Shown one piece after another: positions 42,381 through 50,691 of a stretch of DNA of 64,000 bases (its first letter is position 1; every line of letters starts with the position of its first letter). The DNA comes from Muribaculaceae bacterium (GTDB taxonomy: Bacteria; Bacteroidota; Bacteroidia; Bacteroidales; Muribaculaceae), in NCBI GenBank assembly GCA_009775195.1, contig VSPF01000001.1, positions 11,217-75,216 of the forward strand, written 5' to 3'. Made by a program: the position numbers and the translations under genes. Under the pieces are notes generated by a model. That model was not told the DNA's origin. It saw only the letters and a list, made by a program, of their open reading frames with translations, and ran no database searches.

Positions 42381-44915
42381 TTATCCGCACTTGCTGGTGC
42401 CGCACGAGGTACAGATGAGGCAGCCTTCCTGGTAGACCAGGGTTTCCTGGCCGCAGTTGGGGCACTTCTGTCCCTTGGCGCTGGTACCGTTGGGCAGGTA
42501 TTTTTTGAGTGCGCGCTCCACACCCATCTTCCATGTGTTGATGCTCTGCGAGTCGAGTTCGAGACCACCTACGAGCTTGAGCACCTGGTCAATAGGCATA
42601 CCGTAGCGCAAGACACCCGATATGAGCTTGGCATAGTTCCAGTATTCGGGGTTGAACTTGTCGCTGAGGCCCTCAATCGTGGTCTTGTGGCCGCGCTTGT
42701 TGCTATACTGGAAATCGTAGCGTTTGTTGCCGTTCTCGTCGATGGCCTTTATGATGCGCCCGTGAGTTACGGCCTTGGGCAGGAAGAGACCATCTTCGTC
42801 GTCGGCAAGGCCGGTGAAGATTTCGTAGGGGCGGCCGTCGACAAGGCCGACAAAGGCAATCCACTTCTCCTTGTTGTTCTGGAAGCGCACCACGTCGGCC
42901 TCGAGCTCGGTGGGACGTTTGGTCATGATAGGCTCGTGAGTGTGCTGTTCTTTCTTCTTGTTCTCCTCGAGTGCCAGCAGCACGCCCGAGCGGCAACCGT
43001 CGCGATATACCGTGCAGCCCTTGCAGCCGGCATGCCATGCGTGGCGGTAGAGGCTCTCGACGGCCTCAACACTGATATCCTTGGGCAGGTTGATGGTGAC
43101 AGATATAGAGTGGTCGACCCACTTCTGAATGCGGCCCTGCATGTTGACCTTCTCCATCCAGTCGATTTCGTTTGCCGTGGCACCGGCGTAGGGCGAACGT
43201 GCCACAAGCGCGTCGAGCTCTTCCTGGGTGTAGTTCTTGTCGGTATCGATGCCCTCGTGCTTCATCCAGTCGAGGAATTTGGGATGGTAGACTATATATT
43301 CCTCGAATGCGTCGCCGCTGTCGTCGACATAGTCGATACGCACCGACGGGTCGTTGGCGTTGATTTTGCGGCGGCGTTTATAGACAGGCATAAAGACCGG
43401 CTCGATGCCGCTCGATGTGCGCGTCATAAGGCTGGTAGTACCAGTGGGGGCAATTGTCAGGCAGGCGATGTTGCGGCGTCCCTGGCGCGCCATCTTCTCG
43501 TAGAGGGCAGGGTCGGCCTCGGCTATGCGGCGGATATAGGGGTTGGCGGCTTCGCGCTCGGTGTCGTAGATTTCGAAAGCTCCGCGCTGCGCTGCCATCT
43601 CGACCGACTCGGTATATGCCGCCAAGGCAACAGTCTTGTGCACCGATACCGAGAAATCGGTGGCCTCGGGGGTACCGTAGCGCAGGCCCATAGCGGCAAT
43701 CATGTCGCCCTCGGCGGTGGTGCCAAGGCCGGTGCGGCGTCCGCGCAGGGTCTTGGCCTTGATTTTGAGCCACAGGTCACGCTCGGGGGCCTTGACCTCT
43801 TCGGGCTCGGGGTCGCTGTCGATTTTTGATAGGATGAGGTCGATTTTTTCCATCTCGAGGTCGATGATGTCATCCATTATGCGCTGAGCCTTGCGCACGA
43901 CAGTGGTAAGTTTGTCGTAGTCGAAGCTTGCATCTTTGCCAAAGGGATTGTTGACAAACGAGAAGAGGTTGATGGCCAGCAGTCGGCACGAATCGTAGGG
44001 GCATAGCGGGATTTCACCGCAGGGGTTGGTCGATATGGTCTCGAAGCCGAGGTCGGCATAGCAGTCGGGCACCGACTCGCGGCGTATGGTATCCCAAAAC
44101 AGGACGCCGGGCTCGGCCGACTTCCAGGCGTTGAACACAATTTTCTGCCACAGCTGCGAGGCATCTATATCTTTGGCCACCAAGGGGCTGTCGCTATCGA
44201 TAGGATATTGTTGGCGATATGTCGAGCCGCTTTCGACTGCCTGCATAAAGCTGTCGTCGATGCGTACCGACACGTTCGCGCCCGTGATTTTGCCCAGCGA
44301 CACCTTGGCGTCGATAAAGCCTTCGGCGTCGGGGTGCTTGATTGAGACGGTGAGCATCAACGCTCCACGACGGCCATCCTGGGCGACCTCGCGTGTAGAG
44401 TTGGAATAGCGCTCCATAAATGGCACCAGTCCCGTCGAGGTCAGGGCCGAGTTCTTGACGGCCATGCCCTTGGGGCGCAGGTGGCTCAGGTCGTGGCCCA
44501 CGCCGCCGCGCCGCTTCATCAATTGTACCTGCTCCTGGTCGATGCGCATGATGCCGCCGTAGCTGTCGGGCTTGCCGTCGAGACCGACGACGAAGCAGTT
44601 AGACAGCGACCCGACCTGCATGTCGTTGCCAATACCGGCCATGGGGCTGCCCTGTGGCACAACGTATTTAAAGCCGCGCAGCAGCTCGAAAATCTCGTCC
44701 TCGGTCATGCCCTCGGGGTAGCGGGCCTCGATTCGGGCCAGTTCGCGTGCGAGTCGGCGGTGCATGTCGTCGGGGGTAAGTTCGAAAATATTACCATCTG
44801 AATCTTTGAGGGCATACTTGCTTACCCATACCTGGGCGGCGAGCGCGTCGCCGTCGAAATACTTTAATGAAGCCTCGTAGGCTTGGTCGTAAGTATAAAT
44901 TGTTTTAGGTGTCAT
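42381..44915 (-). CDS. nrdJ: Adenosylcobalamin-dependent (class II) ribonucleotide reductase
   Basis: NrdJ reduces ribonucleotides to deoxyribonucleotides using a B12-derived radical, independent of oxygen. The 844-residue protein has the class II layout: the L-S-N-C-F-V-V-G segment with the first active-site cysteine, R-R-G-G-V-G-H-D-L-S, the catalytic N-P-C-G-E-I-P-L segment with radical Cys and Glu, and the T-I-A-P-T-G-T-T-S-L phosphate-binding segment. The C-terminus has a zinc-ribbon-like tail C-P-N-C-G ... C-L-I-C-T-S-C-G-T-S-K-C-G, including the swinging-arm cysteines. No B12 riboswitch was seen upstream; the 129-base leader has a promoter with an embedded 9-bp inverted repeat. Confidence 0.95.
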   Translation of the reverse strand: MTPKTIYTYDQAYEASLKYFDGDALAAQVWVSKYALKDSDGNIFELTPDDMHRRLARELARIEARYPEGMTEDEIFELLRGFKYVVPQGSPMAGIGNDMQVGSLSNCFVVGLDGKPDSYGGIMRIDQEQVQLMKRRGGVGHDLSHLRPKGMAVKNSALTSTGLVPFMERYSNSTREVAQDGRRGALMLTVSIKHPDAEGFIDAKVSLGKITGANVSVRIDDSFMQAVESGSTYRQQYPIDSDSPLVAKDIDASQLWQKIVFNAWKSAEPGVLFWDTIRRESVPDCYADLGFETISTNPCGEIPLCPYDSCRLLAINLFSFVNNPFGKDASFDYDKLTTVVRKAQRIMDDIIDLEMEKIDLILSKIDSDPEPEEVKAPERDLWLKIKAKTLRGRRTGLGTTAEGDMIAAMGLRYGTPEATDFSVSVHKTVALAAYTESVEMAAQRGAFEIYDTEREAANPYIRRIAEADPALYEKMARQGRRNIACLTIAPTGTTSLMTRTSSGIEPVFMPVYKRRRKINANDPSVRIDYVDDSGDAFEEYIVYHPKFLDWMKHEGIDTDKNYTQEELDALVARSPYAGATANEIDWMEKVNMQGRIQKWVDHSISVTINLPKDISVEAVESLYRHAWHAGCKGCTVYRDGCRSGVLLALEENKKKEQHTHEPIMTKRPTELEADVVRFQNNKEKWIAFVGLVDGRPYEIFTGLADDEDGLFLPKAVTHGRIIKAIDENGNKRYDFQYSNKRGHKTTIEGLSDKFNPEYWNYAKLISGVLRYGMPIDQVLKLVGGLELDSQSINTWKMGVERALKKYLPNGTSAKGQKCPNCGQETLVYQEGCLICTSCGTSKCG

Positions 44916-44937
44916 TGCGTAATGTGTGATGCGGTCG

Positions 44938-44972
44938 CAAAGTTGGCTAAAATTTCTGACATTGCCAACTTT
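44938..44972 (-). promoter_or_regulatory. nrdJ promoter region with inverted repeat
   Basis: AAAGTTGGC (44939-44947) and GCCAACTTT (44964-44972) form a perfect 9-bp inverted repeat with 16-base spacer. On the minus strand the arms supply a GTTG at -33 and CAACTTTG at -7, 20 bases apart, so the dyad coincides with a slightly degenerate promoter and could be a regulator site. It does not look like the NrdR box known from other phyla. Confidence 0.5.
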
Positions 44973-45044
44973 CGCGTGTTAATATTGCCGCGATTGTTGA
45001 TAACTTTATTCGACGTTTACAAACTATCGTCAGAAGGTTAAAGG

Positions 45045-46349
45045 TTAACCCTCCAGCAGCCATCTCCAAGCAGGGACCACATGTATTACCGCACCGCTGT
45101 CGAGCTTGATTTCCTCGTTGCTATCTGCAGTTATAATCAACAAATTATCACACCCTGTGACATCGGCTGCCTCGACAAGGCCATTTATCTCGCGCCGACG
45201 TGTCTCTTCGTCAGCCATATTCCATGTAACCTGTATCAACTGGTTTATATCCACGCCTCTCTGCACTACGAAATCACACTCGCCTTTGCCTTGATAGTAA
45301 TATATTTGGTCAATCGGAGTGCGCCGACGGTATAGTTGGAGAAACACGGTGTTTTCGAGCTTCTTGCCGTCGTCGTCGCTTTGAGGCAGCAACACAGCAT
45401 CGCGTAAACCATTATCGATGCAGTAATATTTCGGCTGTGAATTCTCTATTTTTTGCAATGATTTGCTGTAATTGGCAATACGGATAAACATGAAAATATC
45501 ACATGCATGGCTTGCCCAGTCATAGAGGTCATCTTTGCTCACTTTGAGACCACGCGACTTTATGTCGTTGTGTATAGCCCGTATTGAGGTGGGCTTTGTC
45601 AGATTGGCCATAATACGCTTGAGATAGTAGCGGAGCACTTCGATGTTTGACAGGCCGTAATGCTCTACCAAATCTCTCAGTAACATAGTATCAAAATAGG
45701 TCTGCAATATTCTAGCCTTCTGCAGAGGGTTTTGTGTAAGTACCACTTCGGGGAAACCTCCTTCGTTATTATAATCGAAGAACGCATTGCGCAATTTAGC
45801 AATATCCGACTCTAACCAACTATCAGTTTTAATATCCTTGAACTCGCAATATTCACGAAAAGACAAGGGAAATGTTTCTTCCTCTTCAGGCCAACCTCGC
45901 AACGCTGATTTCAATTCGCTACTGAGCATAGTCGCATTACTGCCACTAATATATATGTTTTTAGAGTAATGCTTATAGAGACGCATCACAAAGTACTCCC
46001 AATTTTCGATTAACTGTATCTCGTCGAAAAACATATATGCTGTCGACAAATCTATGTCGGGATACATTTCACGGTAGGCCTCTATAATCAGGTCGAGTTG
46101 GTCAGAAGTCATGCGGACAAGCCGCTCGTCATCGAAACTCACCCAGAGAAAACGTTCTCGCTCCACACCCGATGCAATGAGCTCGTTTACAACAGCTTCC
46201 ATTCTCGAAGACTTGCCGCAACGCCTTACGCCTGGTATGGTGATAATTTTCCCAGCATTGACCGGGAGTGGCTTTTCACGCTTTTTCAAGTCAGTCGGAA
46301 ACTCGGCCTGACGCATTGCTATTTGGGTTTTGAGATACTGTTTATCCAT
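45045..46349 (-). CDS. AAA ATPase with DUF4143 domain
   Basis: A 434-residue P-loop protein of a family that is abundant and variable in Bacteroidetes and archaea. N-terminal AAA_14 domain: Walker A G-V-R-R-C-G-K-S-S, Walker B A-Y-M-F-F-D-E-I-Q, sensor I-S-G-S-N-A. C-terminal DUF4143 domain with Y-L-K-R-I-M-A-N-L, Y-Y-C-I-D-N-G-L-R and a restriction-nuclease-like end (Y-Y-Y-Q-G-K-G-E-C-D-F-V-V-Q, then Q-V-T-W-N-M) that may be a vestigial or active PD-(D/E)XK fold. The cellular role of the family is unclear; members are often clustered with mobile or selfish genes. Its promoter has two matching inverted repeats. Base composition is more AT-rich than in the flanking MFS and nrdJ genes. Confidence 0.88.
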   Translation of the reverse strand: MDKQYLKTQIAMRQAEFPTDLKKREKPLPVNAGKIITIPGVRRCGKSSRMEAVVNELIASGVERERFLWVSFDDERLVRMTSDQLDLIIEAYREMYPDIDLSTAYMFFDEIQLIENWEYFVMRLYKHYSKNIYISGSNATMLSSELKSALRGWPEEEETFPLSFREYCEFKDIKTDSWLESDIAKLRNAFFDYNNEGGFPEVVLTQNPLQKARILQTYFDTMLLRDLVEHYGLSNIEVLRYYLKRIMANLTKPTSIRAIHNDIKSRGLKVSKDDLYDWASHACDIFMFIRIANYSKSLQKIENSQPKYYCIDNGLRDAVLLPQSDDDGKKLENTVFLQLYRRRTPIDQIYYYQGKGECDFVVQRGVDINQLIQVTWNMADEETRRREINGLVEAADVTGCDNLLIITADSNEEIKLDSGAVIHVVPAWRWLLEG

Positions 46350-46351
46350 AG

Positions 46352-46404
46352 TGTCCTAAATTTGGGGACAAATATAGCGATTTTTGTCCTAAAAAAAAGG
46401 ACAA
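46352..46404. promoter_or_regulatory. Twin inverted repeats straddling the AAA-gene promoter
   Basis: TGTCC-N9-GGACA (46352-46370) and TTGTCC-N9-GGACAA (46384-46404) share half-sites and spacing. Between and overlapping them on the minus strand is TATATTTG (46376-46369), a perfect -7 element for the AAA/DUF4143 gene, whose ATG is at 46349. The arrangement looks like a pair of operators for a dimeric repressor. Confidence 0.6.
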
Positions 46405-46440
46405 CTTCACGAAATATTCAAAAATCTCAATAAAACTTCG

Positions 46441-46448
46441 TAACTTTG
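46441..46448 (+). promoter_or_regulatory. Likely -7 element of the MFS gene
   Basis: TAACTTTG matches TAnnTTTG and lies 25 bases before the ATG at 46474. No good TTTG is present at the proper distance upstream, so it is a partial match. Confidence 0.5.
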
Positions 46449-46473
46449 CAGCCGCAAAAAGGAGTTTCAGGCT

Positions 46474-47682
46474 ATGGATTTTTCTATCAGCAAACAAGAA
46501 GGTACGATTTTCCCTATACTCGTCGCAATCAGCTTCGCCCACCTGCTCAACGATATGATGCAGTCGGTGATACCGTCTATCTACCCCATTATCAAAGACG
46601 AGTACGGACTGTCGTTTATCCAAATCGGCATCATCACGCTCGTATTCCAGATGACCTCGTCGATACTGCAGCCGCTCGTCGGCCTCTACTCCGACCGCCA
46701 TCCACACCCGTTCTCACTATCGACCGGCATGCTCTTTACCTTTGCCGGCATCATATTGCTGTCGCTGGCCAACAATTTCGGGCTGATTATACTGGCCGTG
46801 GCCGTCGTGGGCCTCGGGTCGTCAATATTCCACCCCGAGTCGTCGCGCATCGCCCAGATGGCAGGGGGCGACAACAAGGGGCTGGCACAGTCAATCTTCC
46901 AAGTCGGGGGCAACGGCGGCAGTGCCGTGGGGCCATTATTAGCCGCGCTGGTCATACTGCCATACGGCCAGGGTGCCATAGCGTGGTTTGCCATAGCCGC
47001 CCTGGTGGCAAGCGCTACGCTCTACCCCGTCGGGCTATGGTATAAATCACAGCTCCACAAGGCCCGCAAGGCCAAAGCTGCTGTCAACGAGGCCGTGGCG
47101 CGGCTGTCGGCCCGGCGCATACATTGGGCGATTGTCATACTCTGCGTGCTCACCTTCTCGAAGTACTTCTATATGGCCAGCATGACGAGCTACTTCACCT
47201 TCTTCCTGATTGGCAAGTTCGGCGTCGACATACGCACCTCACAGCTGTGCCTCTTCGCCTTCATGGCCGCCGTGGCCGTGGGCACGGTGCTCGGAGGCCA
47301 CATAGGCGACCGCTACGGGCGCAAATATGTGATATGGGGCTCAATCCTCGGGGCCGCGCCTTTCGCCCTCGCCCTGCCCTACGTGGGCTTTACAGCTACA
47401 ATAATACTGGCAGTCATCATCGGCCTGATAATATCATCGGCATTCTCGGCCATACTCGTCTATGCCACCGAGCTAAAGCCCGGCAAGGTAGGCATGATGG
47501 CCGGGCTGTTTTTCGGCCTCAACTTCGGCCTCGGCGGCATAGGGTCGGCATTCTTCGGATGGCTGGCCGACTATACAAGCATCGAGTTCGTATTCCGCGT
47601 CAGCACCCTGCTGCCACTACTCGGTATCGTCACCGCCTTTCTGCCCAACATCGAGCCTCGGGCAGCGTCGCGCTCAAAATGA
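46474..47682 (+). CDS. MFS exporter, fosmidomycin-resistance (Fsr) type
   Basis: A 402-residue, 12-helix major-facilitator protein. The N-terminal F-A-H-L-L-N-D-M-M-Q-S-V-I-P helix, G-L-Y-S-D-R-H-P-H-P loop 2-3 and G-L-G-S-S-I-F-H-P-E-S-S-R-I helix 4 are typical of the Fsr-like group that exports fosmidomycin or small hydrophobic compounds. The second half repeats the signature as G-G-H-I-G-D-R-Y-G-R-K. The substrate is not predictable. It is GC-rich like the core genome and divergent from the AAA gene, with which it shares a 124-base promoter region. Confidence 0.9.
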   Translation: MDFSISKQEGTIFPILVAISFAHLLNDMMQSVIPSIYPIIKDEYGLSFIQIGIITLVFQMTSSILQPLVGLYSDRHPHPFSLSTGMLFTFAGIILLSLANNFGLIILAVAVVGLGSSIFHPESSRIAQMAGGDNKGLAQSIFQVGGNGGSAVGPLLAALVILPYGQGAIAWFAIAALVASATLYPVGLWYKSQLHKARKAKAAVNEAVARLSARRIHWAIVILCVLTFSKYFYMASMTSYFTFFLIGKFGVDIRTSQLCLFAFMAAVAVGTVLGGHIGDRYGRKYVIWGSILGAAPFALALPYVGFTATIILAVIIGLIISSAFSAILVYATELKPGKVGMMAGLFFGLNFGLGGIGSAFFGWLADYTSIEFVFRVSTLLPLLGIVTAFLPNIEPRAASRSK

Positions 47683-48054
47683 TAAAAGGAAACATAAGTA
47701 CATAGCGACAAAAATATAAGAAGCAATTATTCGGCAAGGATTATTGCTCTCATATAAATCGCCAATCGTGATTGGCGATTTATAACTGTTCGGGAATCCA
47801 TTTTTACAACCACCATGTTAAAATTCTCAGCGGAGAAAAAATGCAAATAAACGATTAAAATACATTGCTCGAAGATAGAATCGTCAGACATGGTTGACGA
47901 TTTGGATTCGTTCCAGTCACAATTTGCACATTCTTATACACGGACTTTAACCTTTACAAGCCAATTCATATCCACTAAGGTCGTTATCTATGTATAAACG
48001 AAACAGAAGGTGCCCGGGGACGGACACCTTCTGCCACGTTTCAACTATTTATTT

Positions 48055-48141
48055 ATGAGAACCTCAGTCACTGTATCACTACACCGGCTGAAGACGAGGG
48101 ATGCTTTTGCAGCTCCTTTTCCTTTCTTCTACTTAGCATAA
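48055..48141 (+). CDS. Possible 28-residue peptide or leader ORF
   Basis: ATG 48055 to TAA 48141 encodes 28 residues starting M-R-T-S-V-T-V-S-L-H-R and ending in an aromatic F-P-F-F-Y-L-A. It starts 21 bases after the 48004-48033 hairpin, whose arms are GC-rich. There is no recognised family and no clear promoter of its own. It could be a leader peptide, part of a structured RNA, or chance. Confidence 0.25.
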   Translation: MRTSVTVSLHRLKTRDAFAAPFPFFYLA

Positions 48142-48193
48142 CGCATCACCCCTCTTTTCGGTCACGGTTTTATGCTAAAAGTCGCTAAATATA

Positions 48194-48224
48194 TTTGCCG
48201 TTGTATAATATTTCGCTATCTTCG
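48194..48224 (+). promoter_or_regulatory. Promoter of the GH10-like gene
   Basis: TTTG (48194-48197), 19 bases, TATCTTCG (48217-48224; one mismatch to TAnnTTTG). The leader to the ATG at 48248 would be short. Confidence 0.6.
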
Positions 48225-48247
48225 CATCAACATTTGACCACACAGCG

Positions 48248-49696
48248 ATGAAGCTCTTCAGATTTATCATAACGGCTGTCCTTGCAGCCTGCAGCCTTGC
48301 CCTTGCAGCCCAAGAGAGCAAACGCGAATTTCGCGGGGCATGGCTCAACACCGTGTATCAGACACAGTATAAGCGACACAGCACCGAGCAGAACAAAGCC
48401 TACCTCGTGCGCCAGCTCGACAGCCTCAAGGCCATGGGCATCAACGCCGTCATCTTCCAGGTGCGCGCCCAGGCCGACGCCTTCTACGACAGCCGCTACG
48501 AGCCGTGGAGCCGCTACCTGACCGACGGAGGCAAGGCCCCGGTACCTTTTTGGGACCCTCTCGAATTTATGGTAGAGCAGGCCCACCGGCGCGGCATGGA
48601 GCTGCACGCATGGCTCAACCCCTACCGCGTGACCACCTCGGCAAAGCAAACCGTGCCCAAGGGGCACATCGCCCTGCGGCACCCCGAACGCTTCATTCGC
48701 TACGATGGCAAGCTATATTTCGACCCCGGGCGACCCGAAAACCGCGAATACATAGGCAAGATTGTCGACGACATAGTGGCACGCTACGACATCGACGGCA
48801 TACACTTCGACGATTATTTCTACCCCTATCCCGTCAAGGGTAAGTCCTTCGCCGACGATGCCTCATATCGTAAATATGGCAAGGGCATGGCACGCAACGA
48901 CTGGCGCCGCCACAACGTAGACCTGCTCATTGAAGACCTCCACCGCCGCATATCTGCCGCCAAGCCCTGGGTGCGCTTCGGAGTAAGCCCCTTCGGCATC
49001 TGGCGCAACAAGACTTCCGACCCTCGCGGCAGCGAGACAAGCGGGCTGCAGAACTACGACGCCCTCTATGCCGACGTGCTGCTATGGGAAGAAAAAGGCT
49101 GGGTCGACTACCTGCTGCCGCAACTATACTGGGAACTCGGCCACAAGTCGGCCTCATACCTGACCCTTGTGGACTGGTGGAACAAAAACGCGGGACAAAA
49201 ACGCCATATCTACGTGGGACAGGATGTGAAACGAACAATCGACAAGAGCGAACTATGCAACAAAGTATCACTCACGCGCCGGGCATGCAACATACGCGGC
49301 AACTGCTGGTGGCCGGGCTACGAGCTGACCCGTAACACCGGCGGCGTGGCCGACTCACTCGCCGTGCAATACCAGCACTACCCTGCCCTTGTGCCGCAAT
49401 ATCCATGGATTTTCGATGGTAAGCCACATACCGTAGAGGGCCTGAAGCTCGGGCAGAAGCGCGTCATATCGTGGTCGGCCCCAAAGCCGTGTGGCAAGGC
49501 AGCCGACGTGGTGCGTTATGCCATATACCGCTTCGACAATCTCGACGACATCGACATAGAGCGCCACGACGCACTGGTCGACATCGTAGGCACCAACGAG
49601 TTTACCGCACCACAACCGGGCTGCTATGTAGTTACAGCCATCGACAGGGTCAACAACGAGTCAGAGCCGTCTGCCCCCGTAGTCATACGCCGATGA
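48248..49696 (+). CDS. Secreted GH10-like (DUF187/YngK-type) glycoside hydrolase
   Basis: A 482-residue secreted protein (signal peptide residues 1-19, ending A-L-A-A-Q). The catalytic TIM barrel of the GHL10 type is seen from F-R-G-A-W-L-N-T-V, L-K-A-M-G-I-N-A-V-I-F-Q-V-R, a long W-S-R-Y-L-T-D region, M-E-L-H-A-W-L-N-P-Y-R, D-G-I-H-F-D-D-Y-F-Y-P-Y-P and V-R-F-G-V-S-P-F-G-I-W-R. The C-terminal 90 residues look like a fibronectin-type beta sandwich. The related E. coli enzyme DigH trims denuded peptidoglycan glycan strands, so a cell-wall substrate is as plausible as a plant or host glycan. Its stop overlaps the GT2 start (ATGA). Confidence 0.88.
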   Translation: MKLFRFIITAVLAACSLALAAQESKREFRGAWLNTVYQTQYKRHSTEQNKAYLVRQLDSLKAMGINAVIFQVRAQADAFYDSRYEPWSRYLTDGGKAPVPFWDPLEFMVEQAHRRGMELHAWLNPYRVTTSAKQTVPKGHIALRHPERFIRYDGKLYFDPGRPENREYIGKIVDDIVARYDIDGIHFDDYFYPYPVKGKSFADDASYRKYGKGMARNDWRRHNVDLLIEDLHRRISAAKPWVRFGVSPFGIWRNKTSDPRGSETSGLQNYDALYADVLLWEEKGWVDYLLPQLYWELGHKSASYLTLVDWWNKNAGQKRHIYVGQDVKRTIDKSELCNKVSLTRRACNIRGNCWWPGYELTRNTGGVADSLAVQYQHYPALVPQYPWIFDGKPHTVEGLKLGQKRVISWSAPKPCGKAADVVRYAIYRFDNLDDIDIERHDALVDIVGTNEFTAPQPGCYVVTAIDRVNNESEPSAPVVIRR

Positions 49697-50646
49697 GAGA
49701 AGCCCTCACCGTAATAGTGCCCGTCTACAATGCCGCAGCATATCTCGATGAATGTGTCGGCGGCATAGTGCCACAGCTATGGCCCGGCTGCAGGCTGATA
49801 CTCGTCGACGACGGCAGCAACGACGGCTCAGAAGCAATGTGCCTAAAATTCGCATCTGCCCACCCAGACATTATCGAAACTGTCAGAACTGACAATGTGG
49901 GCGTTTCCGAGGCACGCAACATCGGCATTTCTATGGCCACCACGCCCTTACTTGCTTTTTGCGATGCCGACGACACCTACAACCCCGGCGCGCTCGGCCT
50001 TATGGCCGACATAATCGGGCAGTCGCGGTGCGACATAGTTGTCGGCAGCTTCGGCCGCAAGCCACGCCACATGACGCAGGACGCAAAAAGCTATCGGTGC
50101 GCAGCGGCAACCGAGGCCCTCGTCGACACTCTCTACCAACGCCCCGGCTGCCACGAGAGTGCGTGGGCAAAGGTCTACAGGCGGTCGCTCTTCGGCGACG
50201 ACTGCCGCTTTGCCAAGGGCCGACGCTACGAAGACCTCGAAATAGTGCCCCGCCTCTACCTACAGGCCACAACTATCGCGTTTACCGACGCTCCGGTATA
50301 TTTCTACCGTCCCAACCCGGTAAGCTTCATCAACACCTGGGCTGACTCGCGTGCCGATGCCGTCTTTGCCACCAAGAGCATACTCGCCTACGTGACGGCG
50401 CATTGTCCCCAGGCCGTAGCGGCGGCAAAAAGCCGGCTCTTCAGTGCGGCATACAATATCTTCGTGCTTGCCGTGCGCCACCACCGCCCCGGGCTCGCCA
50501 ACTCCTGCTGGCAGATTATCAGGCAGCTACGTCTATCAATCATATCCGACCCACGCACGCGCCTAAAAAACAAAGCCGGAGCAACCCTGTCATACCTCGG
50601 CAAAAAAACGACAGCCCTGATTACAAGGCTGTCGCTTAAGCCATGA
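49693..50646 (+). CDS. Family 2 glycosyltransferase
   Basis: A 317-residue GT-A fold glycosyltransferase. It begins L-T-V-I-V-P-V-Y-N-A-A-A-Y-L, with L-V-D-D-G-S-N-D-G-S, V-S-E-A-R-N-I-G-I and the metal-binding F-C-D-A-D-D segment. The E-D-L-E region (R-R-Y-E-D-L-E-I-V-P-R) matches the acceptor/base motif of inverting GT2 enzymes. No membrane helices. It probably adds a sugar to a cell-surface glycan. ATG 49693 overlaps the stop of the GH10-like gene by 4 bases, so the two are translationally coupled, and that start gives a canonical N-terminus. Confidence 0.9.
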   Translation: MREALTVIVPVYNAAAYLDECVGGIVPQLWPGCRLILVDDGSNDGSEAMCLKFASAHPDIIETVRTDNVGVSEARNIGISMATTPLLAFCDADDTYNPGALGLMADIIGQSRCDIVVGSFGRKPRHMTQDAKSYRCAAATEALVDTLYQRPGCHESAWAKVYRRSLFGDDCRFAKGRRYEDLEIVPRLYLQATTIAFTDAPVYFYRPNPVSFINTWADSRADAVFATKSILAYVTAHCPQAVAAAKSRLFSAAYNIFVLAVRHHRPGLANSCWQIIRQLRLSIISDPRTRLKNKAGATLSYLGKKTTALITRLSLKP

Positions 50647-50680
50647 TTAATCTTGATTATCCATGATTAATCAAGATTAA
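50647..50680. terminator. Bidirectional hairpin between GT2 and buk
   Basis: TTAATCTTGATTA (50647-50659) pairs perfectly with 50668-50680 around an 8-base loop, directly after the GT2 stop and 11 bases before the convergent buk stop. Confidence 0.75.
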
Positions 50681-50691
50681 CGAAATTTCGG

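Larger units (their letters stand above)
47683..48247 (+). other. 565-base gene-poor gap with several dyads
   Basis: Between the MFS gene and the GH10-like gene there is no convincing gene. It contains a perfect 14-bp inverted repeat with a 2-base centre (47754-47783, ATAAATCGCCAATC arms), an 8-bp stem AATCGTCA-N8-TGACGATT (47879-47902), a 13-bp stem with one mismatch (48004-48033, CAGAAGGTG arms), a possible 28-codon ORF (48055-48141) and the promoter of the next gene (48194-48224). The first dyad may end the MFS transcript. The rest is unexplained. Confidence 0.55.

Noticed and set aside
44916..45044. B12 riboswitch upstream of nrdJ
   Set aside because: The gap is too short and lacks the conserved B12-box sequence; only a promoter-sized dyad is visible.
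45045..46349. Insertion-sequence transposase or phage gene
   Set aside because: The Walker motifs and DUF4143 layout identify an AAA ATPase; no terminal inverted repeats or target duplications flank it.
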